The notes: generated by a model not told the origin, from the sequence alone. Counted from the stretch's first letter, positions 18,358-26,687 are shown. The stretch: DNA of 64,000 nt from DASRDU01 sp035560235 (GCA_035560235.1 DATMAG010000100.1:62001-126000); one strand, 5' to 3'. Made by a program: numbers and translations.

Positions 18358-19581
18358 TTAGTTACTGCGCCGCAGCTGCGCGATTTCGTCAAGCACTCGT
18401 TCGGCCAGTTCGCGTTTGCTTTGCAGCGGCAGTTCAATCGGTGAACCGTTGCGGCGCAGAATTGTCGCGGCGTTCGTTTCGACATCGAAGCCTGCGTCCT
18501 GACGCAGAATGTCGTTGGCCACGATCAGGTCAAGATTCTTCTGCTTCATTTTGCGTTCGGCATATTCGATCAGTTCGCGCGATTCAGCCGCAAAGCCGCA
18601 CACCACGCGCCCGTTGCGCTGCGCATCAGCCGCGACTGCGCCAATGATGTCTTCGGTCGGTTCGAGTTCAATCATCAGGTGACTGTCGCCCTGCTTTTTG
18701 ATCTTGTGTTCAGCGCGACTGACGGGGCGAAAATCTGCCACCGCCGCGCAGCCGATAAAGACCGTCGCATCGTGCAGGCGGCTCATCACGGCCTGATACA
18801 TTTCAGCGGTCGAGCGAACACTGATGGTTTCAAGTCCGGTCGGCGGCTGCAGCTTCGTCGGCCCTGAAATCAAAGTCACGCGCGCGCCCCGCGCCTGCGC
18901 CGCTTCAGCGAGCGCGTAACCCATCCGGCCTGACGAACGATTGGTGATGAACCGCACCGGATCAAGGTCTTCGACCGTTGGCCCGGCGGTGATGATGATG
19001 TGTTCGCCTGACAGGTCACGTAATGCGGGATTTGAGATCTGAAATTTGAGATTTGAGATGATTTCGAGGGCGCGGGCGACGATGCGTTCAGGTTCAGCGA
19101 GGCGGCCCATCCCGGTTTCACCGCACGCCTGATAGCCCGCTTCGGGATCAACGAAATGAACGCCGCGTTCGCGCAGCAGCTTCACATTGCCCTGCGTCGC
19201 CGGATGATTCCACATCTCGACATTCATCGCGGGCGCAATCAGCACCGGGTTTGTGTTGGAGAGATAAACGGTCGAGAGAAAATCATCGGCAATGCCGTAA
19301 GCAAATTTCGCCAGGATGTTTGCCGTCGCCGGAGCCACGAGCAGCAGGTCGGCTTCGCGGGCGACGGCGATGTGTTCGATGACCGAATGATCGGGCCGGT
19401 CGAACATTTCGGTAATCACCGACTGACCTGACAGAGCTTCAAAGGTCAGTGGCCGCACAAACTCAGTGGCGTGGCGCGTCATCACCACGCGCACCTGCGC
19501 TCCGGCCTTCTGCAATCCGCGCAGAATTTCAGCCGCCTTGTAAGCTCCGATGCAACCTGTAATGCCGAGCAGGACTTTCAT
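18358..19581 (-). CDS. coaBC: Bifunctional phosphopantothenoylcysteine decarboxylase / phosphopantothenate-cysteine ligase
   Basis: A 407-residue coenzyme A biosynthesis enzyme that joins cysteine to phosphopantothenate (CoaB, C-terminal) and decarboxylates the product (CoaC, N-terminal, FMN-dependent). CoaC features: GITGCIGAYKA at the start, active-site His70 in EHIAVA, PAMN with the following MW, and Cys153 in GYQACGETGMGR. CoaB features: TAGPTVEDLDPVR, NRSSGRMG, and the lysine in HKIKK. The ATG at 19581 is the family start (MKVLLGITG). The linker between domains (residues 175-185, ISNLKFQISNP) is encoded by a short repetitive DNA element, an unusual insertion. Sits in the yicC-gmk-rpoZ-coaBC order common in many bacteria. 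Confidence 0.95.
   Translation of the reverse strand: MKVLLGITGCIGAYKAAEILRGLQKAGAQVRVVMTRHATEFVRPLTFEALSGQSVITEMFDRPDHSVIEHIAVAREADLLLVAPATANILAKFAYGIADDFLSTVYLSNTNPVLIAPAMNVEMWNHPATQGNVKLLRERGVHFVDPEAGYQACGETGMGRLAEPERIVARALEIISNLKFQISNPALRDLSGEHIIITAGPTVEDLDPVRFITNRSSGRMGYALAEAAQARGARVTLISGPTKLQPPTGLETISVRSTAEMYQAVMSRLHDATVFIGCAAVADFRPVSRAEHKIKKQGDSHLMIELEPTEDIIGAVAADAQRNGRVVCGFAAESRELIEYAERKMKQKNLDLIVANDILRQDAGFDVETNAATILRRNGSPIELPLQSKRELAERVLDEIAQLRRSN
19028..19066. repeat. Short A/T-rich repeat inside the coaBC reading frame
   Basis: Units of the form atttgaga(t/tct) are repeated here (atttgagatct, aatttgag, atttgagatg) in an otherwise GC-rich gene. The element stays in frame and encodes ISNLKFQISNP between the two enzyme domains. 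Confidence 0.7.
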
Positions 19582-19625
19582 AACGAGGCGAAAATCACAA
19601 AGCGCAGGCAAACGGAAAAGGAGCA

Positions 19626-19678
19626 GCGCAGCGGAAAAAATCATTCAGTCCGTGACTGACAGTGCTTTTCCGCTGCGC
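19626..19678. terminator. Nested hairpin between rpoZ and coaBC
   Basis: gcgcagcggaaaa (19626-19638) pairs perfectly over 13 bp with ttttccgctgcgc (19666-19678). The 27-nt loop contains a second small stem, cagtc-cgt-gactg (19646-19658). Because it lies between co-oriented operon genes it may be an attenuator, an RNA-processing site or a dispersed palindrome rather than a full terminator. Confidence 0.5.
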
Positions 19679-19696
19679 CGGTTTTCACCTTGCCGC

Positions 19697-19879
19697 TTAT
19701 TTTTCCTTGCCCTTCTGAATCTCGAAATTGACCATGCCGCGATCAACTTCAGCGAGAGCCAGGCGGGTCGGTTTCGCGCCCTGAATTTCAACACGGGGAC
19801 GCGCGCCCTTCATAATCTGTTTGGCGCGGCGCGCGGCAATCAGGATTTTGCGATACTTGCTGTCAATAGTGGTCGTCAT
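19697..19879 (-). CDS. rpoZ: RNA polymerase omega subunit
   Basis: A 60-residue omega subunit that helps assemble beta' into RNA polymerase. The pattern IDSKYRKILIAARRAKQIMKG followed by KPTRLALAEV and a Lys-rich end is typical. The ATG at 19879 is preferred since an AGGAG lies 12 nt upstream and MTTTIDSKYR is the normal opening. An in-frame ATG at 19903, only 9 nt after the gmk stop, would add eight residues and cannot be excluded. It lies between gmk and coaBC, the common arrangement. Confidence 0.88.
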   Translation of the reverse strand: MTTTIDSKYRKILIAARRAKQIMKGARPRVEIQGAKPTRLALAEVDRGMVNFEIQKGKEK

Positions 19880-19912
19880 TCCGGTTGTGTTCTCCTTTTG
19901 CATACTGCGGTA

Positions 19913-20539
19913 TCATCGTTCGGCAACAGTCCTGCCGAAGGTTTCAATTATCTGCTCTGCGCTTTGCGCGCGTCTGTGACAACGGCAACGTTCGGCCCTG
20001 ATGATGCTCATCAGTTCCTGCGTCGCGTGTTCCAGTTCATCGTTGACGATGAGGTAATCAAAATTGCGGTAATGTTCGAGTTCGTGGCGGGCATTGCGCA
20101 GTCGCAGTTCCAGATCATCGCGGTGATTGGCGCCGCGACATTCCAGCCGCTCAACCAGCGACTGATAGGACGGCGGCAGAATGAAAATACCAATCGCATC
20201 GGGAAAGAGTTTGCGCGCATTTTCAGCGCCCTGCACATCAATCACCAGAATCACGTCGGTTCCGTCAGCACGCATCTCTTCGACGGCGCGGCGGCCCGTG
20301 CCGTACAGGTTGCCGTGAACTTCGGCCCATTCAAGAAATTCGCCGCGCGCAATCATCGCTCTGAATTCATCCGCCGAAACGAAGTGATAATGCACGCCGT
20401 GCTGTTCGCCTTCGCGGGCCGCGCGTGAGGTGTAGGAGACTGAAACCCGCACGCCATTCATCCGTCGCAGCGCCTCGCTGACCAGCGTGGTTTTGCCCGC
20501 CCCTGATGGAGCCGAAACGATGATCAGATTGCCTTTCAT
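19913..20539 (-). CDS. gmk: Guanylate kinase
   Basis: A 208-residue nucleotide kinase converting GMP and ATP to GDP and ADP. The P-loop is SAPSGAGKTTL (about residues 7-17); the GMP-binding part has VSYTSRAAREGEQHGVHYHFV; the lid and C-terminus follow the usual plan (VILVIDVQGAENARKLFPDAIGIFILPP). Length is standard. The ATG at 20539 (MKGNLIIVSAPSG) has a GAG-type site and lies 1 nt after the yicC stop; an ATG at 20551 overlapping yicC would add four residues. Part of the yicC-gmk-rpoZ-coaBC operon. Confidence 0.95.
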   Translation of the reverse strand: MKGNLIIVSAPSGAGKTTLVSEALRRMNGVRVSVSYTSRAAREGEQHGVHYHFVSADEFRAMIARGEFLEWAEVHGNLYGTGRRAVEEMRADGTDVILVIDVQGAENARKLFPDAIGIFILPPSYQSLVERLECRGANHRDDLELRLRNARHELEHYRNFDYLIVNDELEHATQELMSIIRAERCRCHRRAQSAEQIIETFGRTVAER

Positions 20540-20540
20540 C

Positions 20541-21416
20541 TCACTCGACATTGTTGGCCTGTTCGCGCAGCTTTTCGACTTCCGTTTTGATTTCAATCGC
20601 GGCGTCACAGATTTCCAGTTCAGACGATTTCGAGAGAATCGTATTGGCTTCGCGGTTGGTTTCCTGCAGCAGAAAATCGAGTTTCTTGCCGATTTCGCCG
20701 TCGGAGCTGAGCAGCTCGCGCAATTGCGAGATGTGGCTTTTGAGCCGCGCAATCTCTTCGCTGATGTCGCTGCGTTCAGCCAGATAAGCGACTTCCTGCG
20801 CCAGCCGCGTTTCATCAATCGCCACGTTCTCGAGCAGCTCTGCCAGCCGCTTTTTCATCTTGTCGCGAATGGCTTCAGTAATCGCGCCGGAGTTGGCTTC
20901 AATCACAGTCAGCGATTTTTCAATCCGGCCCACGCGCGCGAGCAGCTCCTTCTGCAATTCGTGGCCTTCGACGGCGCGCATCGCCACGAGCGCCGTCAGC
21001 GCCTGCGTCAGCGCCGCTTCGATGCCCTGCGCCACTTCATCGCTGATTTTACCCGCATCAGTCACCGGCAGCAGCACATTCGGCAGCCGGGCCATCGTCG
21101 CCAGATCAGCTTCGCCCGCCAGCCCGAACTCATCACGCATCGTTCTGAGCGCCTCAAGATAACCGCGAATCAGCGGACGGTTGAGTTCATAAGCCGAATC
21201 AGCCGTCTGCGTGAAACTGATCGTCACATCCACGCGCCCGCGCGACACCGCCGCCTGCACCTGCTTCTTGAGCGGAATTTCCAGCGCCGCCAGTTCCTGC
21301 GGCGCGCGCCAGTGAATGTCAAGGTTACGATTGTTGACCGAACGCATATCAACCGTGACCTTGAATGTCTCGCCGGTCACCACTCCCTGTCCGTAACCTG
21401 TCATGCTTTTGATCAT
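20541..21416 (-). CDS. yicC: YicC-family endoribonuclease-like protein
   Basis: A 291-residue protein with the YicC N-terminal domain (MIKSMTGYGQG, SVNNRNLDIHWRAP) and the C-terminal DUF1732 domain (DETRLAQEVAYLAERSDISEE and GKKLDFLLQETNREANTILSKS). E. coli YicC is reported as an endoribonuclease acting on small RNA; the same activity is assumed here. The ATG at 21416 is the family start; a longer in-frame version to 21461 is not supported. It is the first gene of the housekeeping operon and is coupled to gmk by a 1-nt gap. Confidence 0.94.
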   Translation of the reverse strand: MIKSMTGYGQGVVTGETFKVTVDMRSVNNRNLDIHWRAPQELAALEIPLKKQVQAAVSRGRVDVTISFTQTADSAYELNRPLIRGYLEALRTMRDEFGLAGEADLATMARLPNVLLPVTDAGKISDEVAQGIEAALTQALTALVAMRAVEGHELQKELLARVGRIEKSLTVIEANSGAITEAIRDKMKKRLAELLENVAIDETRLAQEVAYLAERSDISEEIARLKSHISQLRELLSSDGEIGKKLDFLLQETNREANTILSKSSELEICDAAIEIKTEVEKLREQANNVE

Positions 21417-21476
21417 GTCTTGATAACCTGATTGCGAAAATCGGTTGCCTGATGTTGCCACAGGTGAAAGCGCGAA

Positions 21477-21887
21477 CTACTGAAGCAGAATGTTGAAACC
21501 ATCCTGAGTGAAATGGTGATCGTTCGTCAGAATATCACTCATCTTCTGCTCGCGCATCACTATCATTGAAAGGCAGTCTGTGAGGCTGTAGCCCTTGTCA
21601 GGGCGCGCTTCATACAACTCGCAGGCCGCCATGAAAAGTGCTGGCGTCTGTCAGATGACTGCCACTTCCGGGTGATTAAGAATTCTGTTTACTACTCTTA
21701 CTGCCCTGACTCGCATGATTTCACCAAAGGCGCTGAAGTAGTTCAGCATTTCAGTCAGAACAGCATCTGTCGTAACCAGTCGGATACCATCAAGGAGCGG
21801 TTCAAGCCCAGGCGTTTTCGCAGGCCACTGACCCTTTACGTTGATTGAAGCGACCCACCAGGATGTATCCACGAAAACGGCACTCAT
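21477..21887 (-). pseudogene. PIN-domain (VapC-like) toxin interrupted by an in-frame stop
   Basis: Read through one TGA at 21651-21653, this frame gives about 136 residues of a PIN-domain ribonuclease. The first part has FVDTSWW and the VLTEMLNYF helix; the part after the stop has YEARPDKGYSLTDCLSMIVM and ILTNDHHF before a TAG at 21477. PIN toxins need acidic residues from both parts, and two of them (in SLTDC and LTNDHHF) lie beyond the TGA. The frame is intact on both sides, so a single substitution (perhaps CGA to TGA) explains the break. The ATG overlaps the antitoxin stop by 4 nt. A sequencing error is an alternative. Confidence 0.82.
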
Positions 21888-22120
21888 CTTCTCGGCGCTC
21901 CGTAAAGGTAATGGTCAACATTCAATGAACCATCTTCAGGCATTTGTTCCCAGACCTGCTCCGGCACATCACTGACGATTTCCCGAATCTCGGCCCAGAG
22001 GCCTTTCCCCTGTGTCGTCGCGGGCTGAAGGCTTTCGATGAATTTCAGCACTTCTTTCTGTTGTTGTGGTGAGAGTGCACGTAACTTTTCAATGGCAAGC
22101 TGCTCAATGTTCGCAGGCAT
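21884..22120 (-). CDS. Antitoxin-like protein paired with the PIN toxin
   Basis: A 78-residue acidic protein. An N-terminal helix-rich part (LAIEKLRALSPQQQKEVLKFIESL) resembles DUF2281-type antitoxin openings; the C-terminal part (WAEIREIVSDVPEQVWEQMP) resembles toxin-binding tails found next to PIN toxins. It overlaps the toxin start by 4 nt (ATGA), the usual antitoxin-first order. Its own first 17 nt overlap the 3' end of the ABC exporter gene, so it may be expressed with that gene. With the toxin broken, it may be a remnant or act against another toxin. Confidence 0.75.
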   Translation of the reverse strand: MPANIEQLAIEKLRALSPQQQKEVLKFIESLQPATTQGKGLWAEIREIVSDVPEQVWEQMPEDGSLNVDHYLYGAPRR

Positions 22121-23915
22121 AAGTGGTCACCTCTTCTTCGGCAAACTGCAGGTCATACAGTCTGCGATAGATTCCATTGCACGCCATCAGTTCCTGGTGC
22201 GTGCCGGTTTCGGCAATGCGTCCGGCATCCATCACAATGATGCGATCGGCGCGGCGCACGGTTGACAGGCGGTGCGCGATGACGATGGTAGTGCGGCCTT
22301 CCATCAGATTGTTGAGCGCCTGCTGCACCAGAATTTCGCTTTCAGTGTCGAGCGCTGAAGTCGCTTCGTCGAGAATCAGAATCGGCGCATCCTTCAGAAT
22401 CGCCCGCGCAATCGCCAGCCGCTGCCGCTGACCGCCGGAAAGAATCAGCCCGCGCTCACCCACTACTGTATCGTAACTCTGCGGCAAACGGCTGATAAAA
22501 TCGTCGGCAAAGGCGGCGCGGGCGGCAGCTCTGATGGCTTCATCACTGTCGCGGCGGCCATAAGCGCCGTAAGCGATGTTGGCCCGCACCGTGTCATTGA
22601 AAAGATGAACTTCCTGCGTGACCATCGCAATCTGAGCGCGCAGGCTTTCGAGCTTCAGATCGCGCACATCGTAACCGTCAATCATCACCGCGCCCTTTGT
22701 TACATCGTAAAAACGCGGAATCAGATTTGTCAGCGTGCTCTTGCCTGCGCCGCTGTGGCCGACAATCGCCACCATCTCACCGGCGCGCACGCTGAATGAA
22801 ACATCCTCGACGACCGGCAGATCGAAGCCTGCGCCGTAACTGAATGAAACATCACGCAGTTCGATTTCGCGCTCGAAACGCCTGAGTTCAACCGCGTCCG
22901 GTTTGTCCCGCATCTCCATCTGCTGATCCATCACTTTGAAGATACGCGAGGCCGAAGCCAGGCCCTGCTGCAAATCGTGCTGCAACCGCGACAGCCGCCT
23001 GATCGGATCGTAGGTCTTGAACATCGCAATCAGAAAGCCTGCGAAATCGCCGATGCTCATCTGATTTGCCGTGATGCTGCGCTGCGCGTAAATCAGCAGC
23101 CCGGCGACGGCCAGAATGCCGACCGTCTCCAGCACAATCGGAGAGAGAAAATAAATCCGCATCGCCCGCAACTGATCGCGCATCTGTTTGCGCGCTGCAT
23201 CACGAAAACGGCGGCTCTCGTACTCTTCCATCCCGAAAGCCTTGACGACGCGCTGCGACGAAATGGCTTCCTGCGCGACATCGAGCATTTCAGCGCCGCT
23301 CTGCTGCCGCGAATCAACGTAGCGCCGCAGCCTGCGATTGAAGGTCGTCGTCAGATAAGCCACCGGCGGGGCAACCAGCAGCATCACCGCCGCCAGCCGC
23401 CAGTTGATCGAAAAGAGCAGCACCAGATAGACCACCAGACTCACCGATTCGCGCAGCAGGTCGCGCAGCGTGTCCGATACGGCCCGCTCCACCAGCGCCG
23501 CATCGCTCACCAGATGCGCCGTCAGCGCATTCGTCGGATGCAGCGCAAAGAATTTTGCCGCCTGTCGCATGACGTGATCGTAAAGCGACGAGCGCAGATC
23601 CGCGATCACGTGCTGCCCGATGTAACTCATCGAAAATGACGAGAAGTATTCCGCCACGCCCTTCGCCAGCGTGAAGCCGACCAGCAGCAGCGCAATCGTC
23701 ACCAGTGAACTTTCAGTCGGCAGGTACTGATCCAGATGCAGTCGTTTGAAAACAGCGCTTTCAGCGCCCGACCCGGCCAGCTTGTTGAAGATCGGCACGA
23801 TCAGCAGGTTCGTCGCTCCCTCAAAGACACCCGTCGCCACCATCAGCACGATGGAGAGCGCGAAGATGCCCCGGTATGGCCTGAGATAGTTGAGCAGTCG
23901 GCGGAATTCGGTCAT
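22104..23915 (-). CDS. ABC exporter, MsbA-like (fused permease-ATPase)
   Basis: A 603-residue half-transporter with an N-terminal six-helix exporter domain (about 1-310) and a C-terminal ATPase. The ATPase has Walker A GHSGAGKST, signature LSGGQRQRLAIARA and Walker B ILILDEATSALD followed by the switch His in IAHRLSTV. It most resembles lipid A / lipid exporters (MsbA) and multidrug half-transporters, and would work as a homodimer flipping a lipid or amphiphile across the inner membrane. The gene is not joined to other transport genes; the antitoxin ORF overlaps its last 17 nt. Confidence 0.88.
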   Translation of the reverse strand: MTEFRRLLNYLRPYRGIFALSIVLMVATGVFEGATNLLIVPIFNKLAGSGAESAVFKRLHLDQYLPTESSLVTIALLLVGFTLAKGVAEYFSSFSMSYIGQHVIADLRSSLYDHVMRQAAKFFALHPTNALTAHLVSDAALVERAVSDTLRDLLRESVSLVVYLVLLFSINWRLAAVMLLVAPPVAYLTTTFNRRLRRYVDSRQQSGAEMLDVAQEAISSQRVVKAFGMEEYESRRFRDAARKQMRDQLRAMRIYFLSPIVLETVGILAVAGLLIYAQRSITANQMSIGDFAGFLIAMFKTYDPIRRLSRLQHDLQQGLASASRIFKVMDQQMEMRDKPDAVELRRFEREIELRDVSFSYGAGFDLPVVEDVSFSVRAGEMVAIVGHSGAGKSTLTNLIPRFYDVTKGAVMIDGYDVRDLKLESLRAQIAMVTQEVHLFNDTVRANIAYGAYGRRDSDEAIRAAARAAFADDFISRLPQSYDTVVGERGLILSGGQRQRLAIARAILKDAPILILDEATSALDTESEILVQQALNNLMEGRTTIVIAHRLSTVRRADRIIVMDAGRIAETGTHQELMACNGIYRRLYDLQFAEEEVTTYACEH

Positions 23916-24064
23916 TGCGTGACGGGGACAGCGACTCCAGACAGCCTGCCAGCATTGGCTGACAATTCTGCGGCCCTGATAAATCGGGGATTATAGGTGC
24001 GCGGCAGCAGGAGGGTCAAGAAACAGATCATTCCGCCTTTCCTGCGCCTGTTGGTTGAATCAGC

Positions 24065-24070
24065 TATAAT
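24065..24070 (+). promoter_or_regulatory. Candidate -10 element (TATAAT)
   Basis: A perfect TATAAT hexamer 42 nt upstream of the ATG at 24113, in the intergenic region divergent from the ABC exporter. No good -35 is visible at 16-18 nt, so an activator or another sigma factor may be needed. Confidence 0.4.
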
Positions 24071-24112
24071 CAATCTGTTGATGAAGCTGATCTGATCGAA
24101 AGGCAGCAGGTT

Positions 24113-24361
24113 ATGGCAGGAATCATTCGCAGGGTTGTTCGGGCAGGCACGACAAGGCTGGCGACCAAAGCCGTCAGGACAGTCCCGGTCATCGGCACGG
24201 CGGTAGTCGTCGGCATGGCTGGTTACGAGATGAAAAGGAAAGGTGTCTTCAAGGGGCTGGCCAGTGTTGCGCTCGATGCAACTCCGTTTGTGGGCGTGGC
24301 GAAAAATGTAGTCGAACTGTTTACCGGAGACTGGTTCCCCGACAAGCCTGAAAAGCCCTGA
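24113..24361 (+). CDS. Small hydrophobic protein of unknown function
   Basis: An 82-residue protein, unrecognised. It has a basic N-terminus with many Arg and Lys (RRVVRAGTTRLATK), a short hydrophobic stretch (VPVIGTAVVVGMAGY, about 24-38) and a second semi-hydrophobic part ending in Pro/Lys. It could be a small membrane protein. The ATG at 24113 has an AGG ribosome site 3-5 nt upstream. It ends 2 nt before the Rsm22-like gene, so the two are very probably co-transcribed and translationally coupled. Confidence 0.6.
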   Translation: MAGIIRRVVRAGTTRLATKAVRTVPVIGTAVVVGMAGYEMKRKGVFKGLASVALDATPFVGVAKNVVELFTGDWFPDKPEKP

Positions 24362-24363
24362 AC

Positions 24364-25356
24364 ATGCGCCTGCCAGCCTGTCTGCAATCCGCCATTGAAA
24401 CCGAAGCTTCTCGTTACAGCTTCAGCAGTCTTGCCAAAGCGGCGGCTGAGTTGTCAGAAAATTACCGCCTGCGCGAGCAGACTGCCGGACGTTTTATCGC
24501 TTCTGAAGTTCACCGCATCGCCTACCTCGCCGTTCGCCTGCCTGCCACTTTTGCAGCCATCAGCGCAGTCTTTGCCGAACTGCGCCGCCGGATGCCTGAG
24601 CTGAAAATTGAAAGCCTGCTCGATCTGGGCGCAGGGCCGGGGACGGCAGCGTGGGCAGCGGCAGAGAGTTTTCCTCAACTGCGGCGGGTCACGCTTGTTG
24701 AGCAGGACAGCGAACTGATCCGGCTCGGTCGCCATCTGGCGCAGCAGTCAGAACACGCCGCGTTGCGTGAGGCCGAATGGCTGGCGCTTGATTTCAAAAC
24801 AGCGGCCCCGCAGCCACCGCACGATCTGGTCGTCTGTTCCTACACGCTTGGTGAAAGCAATGAAACGGCGGCGCAACGGGTGATGAAAACCGCGTGGCAG
24901 GCGACGGCGCAGGTAATTGCCATCATCGAACCCGGCACGGTGAAAGGTTTTCGTCTGATTCGCACGCTGCGCGATGAACTGATTCAGTCAGGTGCGCATC
25001 TGGTCGCGCCGTGTCCTCATCAGCAGCAGTGCCCGATGACTGAAGCTGACTGGTGCCATTTCGCGCAGCGTTTCGAACGCTCGGCATTGCAGCGTCGCCT
25101 CAAGGGCGCTGAGCTTGGTTATGAAGACGAAAAGTATTCATACCTCATGGCGGCCCGGCAGCCTGTCACAGCGGCAGCGGCACGTGTGTTGCGGCATCCG
25201 CTGCGTTATGCGGGGTACACTCAGCTTCAGCTTTGCACGAATGAAGGGCTGGTGAATTTGAAGGTGACGCGCCGGGATAAGGAAGCCTGGAAGCGAGCGA
25301 GAAAAACTGACTGGGGTGATGAGTGGAAGAGAAATCAGGGAATGGAACACGGATGA
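24364..25356 (+). CDS. Rsm22-family SAM-dependent methyltransferase-like protein
   Basis: A 330-residue protein of the Rsm22/METTL17 family (PF09243), linked to small ribosomal subunit assembly. The SAM-binding motif is LLDLGAGPGTAAWA (about 85-98). The distinctive part is a set of cysteines: C217, C223 and C231 in CPHQQQCPM and DWCHF, plus C291, matching the four that hold a [4Fe-4S] cluster in eukaryotic relatives. Sequences around RLKGAELGYEDEKYSYL are strongly family-typical. The final residues (MEHG) and stop come from an inverted-repeat element inserted at the 3' end. Confidence 0.87.
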   Translation: MRLPACLQSAIETEASRYSFSSLAKAAAELSENYRLREQTAGRFIASEVHRIAYLAVRLPATFAAISAVFAELRRRMPELKIESLLDLGAGPGTAAWAAAESFPQLRRVTLVEQDSELIRLGRHLAQQSEHAALREAEWLALDFKTAAPQPPHDLVVCSYTLGESNETAAQRVMKTAWQATAQVIAIIEPGTVKGFRLIRTLRDELIQSGAHLVAPCPHQQQCPMTEADWCHFAQRFERSALQRRLKGAELGYEDEKYSYLMAARQPVTAAAARVLRHPLRYAGYTQLQLCTNEGLVNLKVTRRDKEAWKRARKTDWGDEWKRNQGMEHG

Positions 25357-25525
25357 AACGGATGCAGCAGATCAGCACAGATCATCCGCTTTGATCAGCC
25401 GAATCAGTTTCATCCGCATTCCATTCTCTGCTTCAGAAATGGAACGCGGATGAAACTGATCGAGGCGGATAAAGACAGATCAATCCGCGCTGATCTGCTG
25501 CATCCGTTTCATCCGTATTCCATTC
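25341..25525. repeat. Large imperfect inverted repeat (two ~85-bp arms)
   Basis: Unit 1 (25341-25425) and the reverse complement of unit 2 (25439-25525) agree at most positions, and each unit is itself partly palindromic: both begin aatggaac-cggatgaaac and end gtttcatccg-attccatt. Internal motifs such as gcagatcagc and gatctgctgc also pair. The element fills the gap between convergent genes and supplies the stop codon of the Rsm22-like gene. It looks like a dispersed palindromic repeat that can fold into a very long RNA hairpin and end transcription from both sides. Confidence 0.8.
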
Positions 25526-25543
25526 CTGCGCTGAAACAGCACG

Positions 25544-26626
25544 TCACTTGTCATCCTCAAACTCATCTTCAAACAGATCGGGCATCAGCATTTGCGACAT
25601 TGAATTCAATGCTTTATCGAGCGCGGGCAGTTCATCGCTATGTCTGAGCCTGAATTTCAGCATCTGCGCCAGGGGCAGGAACAACTGATACAGCCGGTCG
25701 CTGCGCACGGTGATCTGTTCGGGAACGGAACCGTTCTGCACACAGCTTTCAACCAGGCTCTGCGGAATCCGGCCCCACATCTCTTCAAGTGTCGGCTCAG
25801 GCTGAGTCAGATCAGCGCCGAGAATCATCCCGGTCTGACTGTCAGCCACCATCATCATATAGGGCAGATACGGCCTTTGGCCGCGTTCAGCGATGGGCGT
25901 GGGCATGCTGAAGAAATCCATTTCGAGGCTGAGTCTGACGTGCGGCAGCCTGGCGGCCTTTTCCATCAGCCCCGGTTCCATCACGACCGGAATCTGCTGC
26001 GGTCTGGGCGGCGGAATGCGCATCATCCGGTCTTCCCAGTACAGCACGCCTTCCGGCTCACGCGGGACGCGAACCAGATAAACTTCGTCGTCCTCATCAT
26101 TCTCGTCAAACAGAATGTCGGGGTCTTCCTTCACGCGCGGCGCGACTTCGAGCGTCTGTTCGAGCGCGCAGGCCAGAAAGCGCGCTTCAGCTGAATTCAC
26201 AAACCAGGGCAGAAAGCCGGGCCGAAAGGCGCGAAACATCGGCCACGCGTGCTGGCCGCGATATTTCAGGCCGAGCTTTTTGATCAGATCACGATCCTGC
26301 TTTTCAAGCTGATCGCGGTCTTCAAACGAAGCCTGAAGCTGCGGGATTTCGAGAATCTGCTGCGGATCGGCAAGCGGCCCGTTGTCTTCCAGGTTCCAGA
26401 AGCCGTACAAGCCCTCCGGCCCCTGATAGACTGAGACGGCGAAATGTTCGCCCGCCATGCCCATGATGCTGATGAAGCCGATTTCACCGGTTTCAGGATT
26501 CTGCACACCGAACAGATCCGACTCTTCCATCCACTCCCAGGGCGACAGCGCCTTGACACGACCCGCGAGTTCATAAAGTTTTTTCGACTCCTCAGGTGAG
26601 GGCAGATTGAGCTTGTCTTTCGGCAT
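25544..26626 (-). CDS. Uncharacterised protein resembling DUF7309/DUF6930 proteins
   Basis: A 360-residue cytosolic acidic protein with no signal or membrane segment. The N-terminus has a WEWMEESDLFGVQNPETGEIGFI region followed by MGMAGEHFAVSVYQGPEGL, which I associate with the DUF7309 family; the C-terminal half (PYMMMVADSQTGMILGADL) fits the DUF6930 type. No enzymatic motif is seen and the function is unknown. The ATG at 26626 is chosen for its strong GGAGG site 5 nt upstream; a longer in-frame start at 26668 lacks one. The last 20 residues are mostly acidic (DLFEDEFEDDK). It is a single-gene unit between the amidase and a repeat element. Confidence 0.7.
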   Translation of the reverse strand: MPKDKLNLPSPEESKKLYELAGRVKALSPWEWMEESDLFGVQNPETGEIGFISIMGMAGEHFAVSVYQGPEGLYGFWNLEDNGPLADPQQILEIPQLQASFEDRDQLEKQDRDLIKKLGLKYRGQHAWPMFRAFRPGFLPWFVNSAEARFLACALEQTLEVAPRVKEDPDILFDENDEDDEVYLVRVPREPEGVLYWEDRMMRIPPPRPQQIPVVMEPGLMEKAARLPHVRLSLEMDFFSMPTPIAERGQRPYLPYMMMVADSQTGMILGADLTQPEPTLEEMWGRIPQSLVESCVQNGSVPEQITVRSDRLYQLFLPLAQMLKFRLRHSDELPALDKALNSMSQMLMPDLFEDEFEDDK

Positions 26627-26687
26627 CGCGGCCTCCGGTGTGATTAGATGGATGATGAATAACTGCACAGATTCGTGATGGCGCAGC

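Noticed and set aside
21651..21653. TGA as a selenocysteine or recoded codon in the PIN toxin
   Set aside because: No SECIS-like hairpin is apparent, PIN domains do not use selenocysteine, and TGA ends many genes in this window.
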